This document shows positions 7,902 through 11,538 of a stretch of 11,538 nucleotides of DNA, one piece after another (positions within the stretch are counted from its first letter, which is position 1; each line of letters begins with the position of its first letter). The translations under genes were made by a program, and so were the position numbers. The DNA comes from an uncultured Clostridia bacterium (lineage in GTDB: Bacteria; Bacillota; Clostridia; Oscillospirales; CAG-272). The stretch spans positions 1 to 11,538 of the forward strand of contig CALBLD010000109.1 of assembly GCA_937895775.1 (NCBI GenBank). The letters are read 5' to 3'. The notes under the pieces were generated by a model that was given only the letters and a program-made list of their open reading frames with translations, was not told the DNA's origin and made no database searches.

Positions 7902-8605
7902 AAGATGTAATTATTGCCTGCGATTTTCCGGGCAGAACCGAATGTCTTGACTTTCTTGACATGTTCAGGGAGGAAAAGCCGTTTGTCAAAATCGGAATGG
8001 AGCTGTTCTATTCGGCGGGACCCGACATAGTGCGGGAGATAAAGGGCAGGGGTCACAGAATATTTCTCGATCTTAAACTGCACGATATCCCGAATACCGT
8101 GAAAAGATCGATGGCTGTCCTTTCGGGACTTGACGTTGACATGTGCAACCTCCACGCCGCGGGTACGATTCCGATGATGCGCGCGGCACTTGAGGGACTG
8201 ACGCGTCCCGACGGTACTAGACCGCTGCTTATCGCGGTCACACAGCTCACATCGACAAGTGAGGAAGCAATGCACGGTGATCTGCTTATAGACAGGGATA
8301 TGCAGAGCGTCGTCATGCACTACGCAAAAAATGCAGCGATCGCGGGACTTGACGGAGTGGTCTGCTCGCCGCTTGAAGCGGAGAGCGTGCACAGCGTCTG
8401 CGGAAGCGGCTTTCTTACGGTCACACCGGGGATCCGCTTTGCCGACGGCGAAAAGGGCGATCAGTCGAGGGTTACGACACCCGAAAAGGCGAGAGAACTC
8501 GGAAGCGATTATATAGTGGTCGGCAGACCGATAACGGCGGCAGCCGATCCGGTTGCGGCATACAGACGCTGTGTGCGCGAATTTGTCGGAACAAAAGAGA
8601 TATAA
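7898..8605 (+). CDS. pyrF: Orotidine 5'-phosphate decarboxylase
   Basis: Catalyses the last step, OMP to UMP. The 235-aa TIM-barrel protein has K31 in FVKIGMELF, the catalytic DxKxxD signature D58-K60-D63 in FLDLKLHDIPNTV, a TPGIR phosphate-binding motif (176-180) and VVGRPI (207-212). The size and motif spacing fit the short bacterial (group I, E. coli/Bacillus-like) family rather than the longer actinobacterial/Myxococcus type. The start overlaps the pyrD stop as ATGA, with GGGAGGAG 8 nt upstream. Confidence 0.96.
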   Translation: MKDVIIACDFPGRTECLDFLDMFREEKPFVKIGMELFYSAGPDIVREIKGRGHRIFLDLKLHDIPNTVKRSMAVLSGLDVDMCNLHAAGTIPMMRAALEGLTRPDGTRPLLIAVTQLTSTSEEAMHGDLLIDRDMQSVVMHYAKNAAIAGLDGVVCSPLEAESVHSVCGSGFLTVTPGIRFADGEKGDQSRVTTPEKARELGSDYIVVGRPITAAADPVAAYRRCVREFVGTKEI

Positions 8606-8625
8606 ACGAAAGGATATGAGCGAAA

Positions 8626-9285
8626 ATGACAGACACAAAGAAACTGATTGCAAAAGATCTTCTGAAGATAGGAGCGGTATTTTTCCGCCCCGAAGAACCG
8701 TTTACATGGGCGAGCGGAATAAAGAGTCCGGTGTATTGCGACAACAGACTGACGCTGACCGCGCCCGAGGTGAGAAATGACGTTGAAAATGCGCTTGCCG
8801 AAACGGTAAAAAGATTTTACCCGGATGCCGAGGTTCTGATGGGAACGTCAACCGCGGGAATCGCTCACGCCGCAATTACCGCACACCTGCTCGGTATGCC
8901 TATGGGATATGTAAGATCGGGCAATAAGGATCACGGACGGCAGAACCGTATCGAAGGACGGCTTGAACCCGGGCAGAAGACAGTGATAATCGAAGACCTT
9001 ATCTCTACCGGAGGAAGCGTCATAGAGGTGGCGGAAGCACTCAGGGAAGCAGGAGCCGAGGTTCTCGGAATCGTCTCGATTTTCACATACGGTATGAAGA
9101 AGGGAATCGAATGTCTCGGTGAGGCGGGACTAAAAAACGTGAGCCTGACAGATTTCGATTCGGTCGCCGAGGTTGCAGCCGAGACGGGATATATAAAGAA
9201 GGAAGATATCGCGCGGCTGATCGCGTTCCGCAATAATCCGTCGGATGAAAGCTGGATAAACCGTGAGGGAAGTGAGAACAGATGA
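8626..9285 (+). CDS. pyrE: Orotate phosphoribosyltransferase
   Basis: Transfers phosphoribose from PRPP to orotate to give OMP. The 219-aa protein carries the substrate-binding WASGIKSPVYCDNR (28-41), a basic flexible-loop stretch around 97-109 (RSGNKDHGRQNRI) and the PRPP signature VIIEDLISTGGS (120-131). It follows pyrF after 20 nt, the only gap of any size inside the operon. Its ribosome site is weak or distant: AAAGGA ends about 11-12 nt before the ATG. An out-of-frame ATG at 8616 lies closer but opens only a short non-homologous frame. It overlaps pyrB by 4 nt. Confidence 0.95.
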   Translation: MTDTKKLIAKDLLKIGAVFFRPEEPFTWASGIKSPVYCDNRLTLTAPEVRNDVENALAETVKRFYPDAEVLMGTSTAGIAHAAITAHLLGMPMGYVRSGNKDHGRQNRIEGRLEPGQKTVIIEDLISTGGSVIEVAEALREAGAEVLGIVSIFTYGMKKGIECLGEAGLKNVSLTDFDSVAEVAAETGYIKKEDIARLIAFRNNPSDESWINREGSENR

Positions 9286-10358
9286 AGAGAAGCCTTATAG
9301 ATATATCAGAGCTGACCGTCGAAGAGATCGGCAGACTTATATCGACTGCCGAAGATATTATTGCGCATCCGTCTGATTACAGCGAAAGGTGCAGGGGTAA
9401 AAAGCTTGCAACACTCTTTTTTGAGCCATCAACGAGAACAAGGCTCAGCTTTGAGGCGGCAATGTACGAACTCGGCGGGAATGTGATAGGATTTTCGGAG
9501 GCAAAAAGCTCTTCTGCATCAAAAGGGGAGAGCGTGGCGGACACGGCAAAGGTGGTTTCCTGCTATGCGGATATAATCGCAATGCGACATCCGAAGGAGG
9601 GCGCGCCGCTTGTTGCGGCAGTGAACGCGTCGATACCGGTTATAAATGCGGGGGACGGCGGTCACTGCCATCCGACCCAGACGCTTGCCGACCTTTTCAC
9701 CATATACAGGGAAAAGGGCGGATTCGACGGACTTACCGTCGGTCTGTGCGGCGATCTGAAATTCGGACGCACCGTTCATTCGCTTATAAATGCGCTTATA
9801 CGCTATAAAAATGTCAGATTTGTGCTTATTTCTCCGCCCGAGCTGAGGCTCCCGCAGTATATGAAGGAAATTCTCGACGAAAAAGGTGTTGAGTACACCG
9901 AAACCGTCGGACTTGACGAAGCCATGGCATCCCTTGATATACTTTACATGACGAGGGTACAGCAGGAAAGATTCACGAGCGAAGAGGAATATCTCCGTCT
10001 CAGGGACTCGTATATACTGACTCCCGAAAAAATGAAGCTCGGCGGACCCGGATTGCGGGTGCTTCATCCGCTCCCGCGGGTCAATGAGATCAGCGTTGAG
10101 GTTGACAGCGATCCGAGAGCCTGCTACTTCAGGCAGGTGGAAAACGGCAAGTATATGCGCATGGCACTTATCCTCATGCTGCTTGCCTCCGACGAGACAC
10201 CCGAAAATCCGCTCCTTTCGCCCGATCTTGTGAGGATCGGCAGATGTACAAATCCGCGCTGTATATCATCGGTTGAGCAGGAGCTTGCGCCGCTGTTCAG
10301 ATATGTCGGTGGCGATCCGCAAAAACGTCGGTGTATTTATTGTCAGTCGGAGGGTTAG
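9282..10358 (+). CDS. pyrB: Aspartate carbamoyltransferase catalytic chain fused to a PyrI-type zinc domain
   Basis: Condenses carbamoyl phosphate with aspartate, the committed pyrimidine step. Residues 1-305 are a full catalytic chain: FFEPSTRTR (46-54), the 80s-loop lysine K81, MRHP (101-104), GDGGHCHPTQTL (124-135), FGRTVHS (161-167), TRVQQERF (224-231) and HPLPR (262-266). A further ~53 residues follow. They contain C322-X4-C327, then C351-X2-C354, with CISSVE after the second cysteine. Both the cysteine pattern and the 24-residue distance between the pairs match the zinc-binding C-terminal domain of the E. coli regulatory chain PyrI (C109, C114, C138, C141). The N-terminal nucleotide-binding domain of PyrI is absent. 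Ordinary catalytic chains end near 305-311 aa, so the tail is an added module. It is the last gene of the operon and starts as ATGA on the pyrE stop. The zinc role is inferred from the motif. Confidence 0.93.
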   Translation: MKRSLIDISELTVEEIGRLISTAEDIIAHPSDYSERCRGKKLATLFFEPSTRTRLSFEAAMYELGGNVIGFSEAKSSSASKGESVADTAKVVSCYADIIAMRHPKEGAPLVAAVNASIPVINAGDGGHCHPTQTLADLFTIYREKGGFDGLTVGLCGDLKFGRTVHSLINALIRYKNVRFVLISPPELRLPQYMKEILDEKGVEYTETVGLDEAMASLDILYMTRVQQERFTSEEEYLRLRDSYILTPEKMKLGGPGLRVLHPLPRVNEISVEVDSDPRACYFRQVENGKYMRMALILMLLASDETPENPLLSPDLVRIGRCTNPRCISSVEQELAPLFRYVGGDPQKRRCIYCQSEG

Positions 10359-10378
10359 TTAATTTTTTGTTAAATCTA

Positions 10379-10407
10379 TTGACTTTTCGCGCACAATACA
10401 ATATTAT
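10379..10407 (+). promoter_or_regulatory. Promoter of the ECF-S / DUF1893 unit
   Basis: TTGACT (10379-10384) and TATTAT (10402-10407) are each one mismatch from consensus, with a 17-bp spacer. A start near 10414 would leave a leader of about 30 nt, too short for a riboswitch. No GC-rich terminator hairpin lies between pyrB and this promoter, so read-through from the pyr operon is also possible. Confidence 0.7.
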
Positions 10408-10418
10408 ATATATTGTAT
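10396..10418. promoter_or_regulatory. Perfect inverted repeat over the -10 box, candidate operator
   Basis: The arms ATACAATAT and ATATTGTAT (9 bp each, perfect) flank a 5-bp TATAT centre. The element covers the -10 hexamer and the likely start site, the usual place for a dimeric repressor to act. As RNA it would form only a weak AU hairpin with no T-tract, so it is a poor terminator. The regulator is unknown. Confidence 0.5.
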
Positions 10419-10444
10419 GAAATAAAGAGATCGGAGCAATTATC

Positions 10445-11020
10445 ATGATAGACAGCGTATTGGAAAGAAAACAGTTCGGAACGGGAATCAGACTGACGGT
10501 AAAAACGGTGATAGCACTTGCGGTCGTGGGACTTGCGGTCGCTCTGCCTCAGCTTGCGCACCTTGCGATCGGACAGGGTGCGGGAATAAAATTTTTGCCG
10601 ATGTATCTGCCGGTGCTTATCGGCGGATGTATGCTCGGATGGCGATTCGGTGCAGCCGTCGGCATGACTTCGCCGCTTGTAAGTTATCTTCTGACGTCGG
10701 CTGTCGGAACCGCAATGCCTGCCGCATCGAGACTTCCGTTTATGATGCTTGAGCTTTGCGTGTTTGCGGCGGTCTGCGGTATGTTTTCCAAAAAGATCGC
10801 GAAAAACAGCCTGTTTGCACTGCCCGCAGTACTCTGCGCACAGTTGTGCGGCAGAGCGACCTTCCTTCTTTCGGTCGTGCTGTTCGGAAAGAACGCATCG
10901 CTGACCGCGGAGATTGTTCTCGGACAGATAAAGAACGGCATACCCGGACTTGTATGTCAGGCAGTGATTGTTCCGCTTGTAATTATCGGGATGAAGAAAC
11001 TTCTTGACAGGGTCGGCTGA
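10445..11020 (+). CDS. ECF transporter S component-like membrane protein
   Basis: A 191-aa, strongly hydrophobic protein with about six predicted membrane segments (roughly 20-40, 50-68, 69-88, 97-114, 121-147, 164-183). The segment FLPMYLPVLIGGCMLGWRFG (50-69), followed by GMTSPLVSYLL and RLPFMMLELCVFAAVCGMF, has the pattern of substrate-binding S components of energy-coupling-factor transporters (the DUF3816/ECF_trnsprt type). There a 'MH.PVLL.G...G...G...G...PL' stretch is followed by a proline and a 'M.FEL' helix. No EcfA or EcfT genes are adjacent, so it would share a module encoded elsewhere (group II). The substrate cannot be read from the sequence. GGAG lies 8 nt before the ATG. The next gene follows after 21 nt. 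Confidence 0.75.
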   Translation: MIDSVLERKQFGTGIRLTVKTVIALAVVGLAVALPQLAHLAIGQGAGIKFLPMYLPVLIGGCMLGWRFGAAVGMTSPLVSYLLTSAVGTAMPAASRLPFMMLELCVFAAVCGMFSKKIAKNSLFALPAVLCAQLCGRATFLLSVVLFGKNASLTAEIVLGQIKNGIPGLVCQAVIVPLVIIGMKKLLDRVG

Positions 11021-11041
11021 CGAGAAACGGAAGTAATTATA

Positions 11042-11467
11042 ATGAACGATATAGAAACAGCAAGAAAAAATCTTGTCGGACACACGCTCTCTCTCTGTAA
11101 GGACGGCTGTGTTATAACGAGCGTCGAGCGGGGCGTTTATCCTATGATAAACCTGCTGCGCACGGGTCATGATGTGTCGGGATATTCGGCGGCGGATAAG
11201 GTTGTCGGCAAAGCGGCGGCGATTCTCTTTGTGCAGGGCGGCATTGCCGAGGTCTACGCCGATGTTATATCGGAAGGCGGACTTGCACTCTTGAAGGCAC
11301 ACGGAATACCGGTCGGATACGGTAAGTTGGTCGAAAAGATAATGAACTGCGACGGCACCGATGTCTGTCCGATGGAAAAGCTGGTTGAGAATGAGAACGA
11401 TATACATACCGGTGCGATAAAGATTACCGATAAAGTGATAGAAATGCGAATGAAAAACAGGTCATGA
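11042..11467 (+). CDS. DUF1893 (TM1506-like) protein of cytidine-deaminase-like fold
   Basis: A 141-aa soluble protein with the family's conserved blocks: SAADKVVGKAAAILFV (49-64), VYADVISEGGLALLKAHGI (71-89) and DGTDVCPMEKLV (104-115). The Thermotoga maritima member TM1506 has a cytidine-deaminase-like fold in structural classification, but its activity is unknown. The canonical deaminase zinc motifs (H/C-A-E plus PCxxC) are not visible here: the first helix carries GKAAA and the later cysteine is in CPME. Zinc deamination therefore should not be assumed. The ribosome site is modest (CGGAAG, about 10 nt upstream). Pairing with the S component 21 nt upstream suggests a role in handling the imported compound; this is inference. 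The stop codon lies inside a 24-bp palindrome. Confidence 0.85.
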   Translation: MNDIETARKNLVGHTLSLCKDGCVITSVERGVYPMINLLRTGHDVSGYSAADKVVGKAAAILFVQGGIAEVYADVISEGGLALLKAHGIPVGYGKLVEKIMNCDGTDVCPMEKLVENENDIHTGAIKITDKVIEMRMKNRS

Positions 11468-11483
11468 CCGATCGGTCATGACC
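11460..11483. repeat. 24-bp perfect palindrome over the DUF1893 stop codon
   Basis: Two copies of the self-complementary 10-mer GGTCATGACC are separated by GATC, making the whole 24 bp a perfect palindrome. The first copy contains the last two codons and the TGA of the upstream gene. In RNA it can form a 10-bp stem with a GAUC loop. The following bases (TCAGATCGCT) contain no T-run, so it does not act as a classical intrinsic terminator by itself. Confidence 0.7.
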
Positions 11484-11493
11484 TCAGATCGCT

Positions 11494-11538
11494 GACAAAG
11501 GGATCAGGACGAGAGTTCTGATCCCTTTGTCGTCTTTA
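11494..11538 (+). terminator. Probable intrinsic terminator closing the ECF-S / DUF1893 unit
   Basis: GACAAAGGGATCAG (11494-11507) pairs perfectly with CTGATCCCTTTGTC (11518-11531), a 14-bp stem with a 10-nt loop. It is followed by GTCTTTA before the window ends, so only the start of a possible T-tract is visible. The stem and its position 27 nt after the last stop codon support a terminator, which could work in both directions. Confidence 0.7.

Noticed and set aside
10356..10378. T-rich stretch after pyrB as an intrinsic terminator
   Set aside because: The T-run is not preceded by a GC-rich stem-loop, so termination of the pyr transcript here is not supported.

Overview
The window carries a complete de novo UMP (pyrimidine) biosynthesis operon from an anaerobic Gram-positive bacterium, most likely an uncultured member of the Clostridia. 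This placement is inferred from three things. The dihydroorotate dehydrogenase is the NAD-linked PyrDB/PyrK type. Ribosome binding sites are strong AGGAGG-like sequences. Codon use is rich in ATA, AGA and TCG. No 16S or other phylogenetic marker is present. TGA is an ordinary stop codon.

Layout. At 1-513 (minus strand) lies the 5' end of a gene that runs off the left edge. It has a beta-sandwich-like N-terminal region resembling the non-catalytic domains seen in some GH92-type glycosidases. Bases 514-754 form a divergent control region with two consensus sigma-A promoters facing apart. A related GC-rich near-palindrome lies just downstream of each one. From 755 to 10358, on the plus strand, run pyrC, carA, carB, pyrK, pyrD, pyrF, pyrE and pyrB. 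The genes overlap or nearly touch, and only pyrF-pyrE has a short gap (20 nt). Together they encode glutamine-dependent carbamoyl phosphate synthesis (CarA/CarB), aspartate transcarbamoylation (PyrB), ring closure (PyrC), NAD-linked oxidation to orotate (PyrD/PyrK), phosphoribosylation (PyrE) and decarboxylation to UMP (PyrF). All six steps are covered by one transcription unit.

The most notable gene is the last one. PyrB carries a C-terminal extension with the CX4C...CX2C zinc-site spacing of the PyrI regulatory chain, but the nucleotide-binding allosteric domain of PyrI is missing. No separate pyrI and no pyrR gene is present, and the operon leader (about 50 nt) is too short for a PyrR attenuator.

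Bases 10359-10444 hold a second promoter whose -10 region is covered by a perfect AT-rich inverted repeat. It precedes a two-gene unit: an ECF-transporter substrate-binding (S) membrane protein and a DUF1893/TM1506-like protein of the cytidine-deaminase-like fold. The unit ends with a 24-bp perfect palindrome on the last stop codon, then a strong hairpin that probably terminates transcription. The substrate of the transporter is unknown. Its position next to the pyr operon suggests, but does not prove, a link to nucleobase or cofactor uptake.
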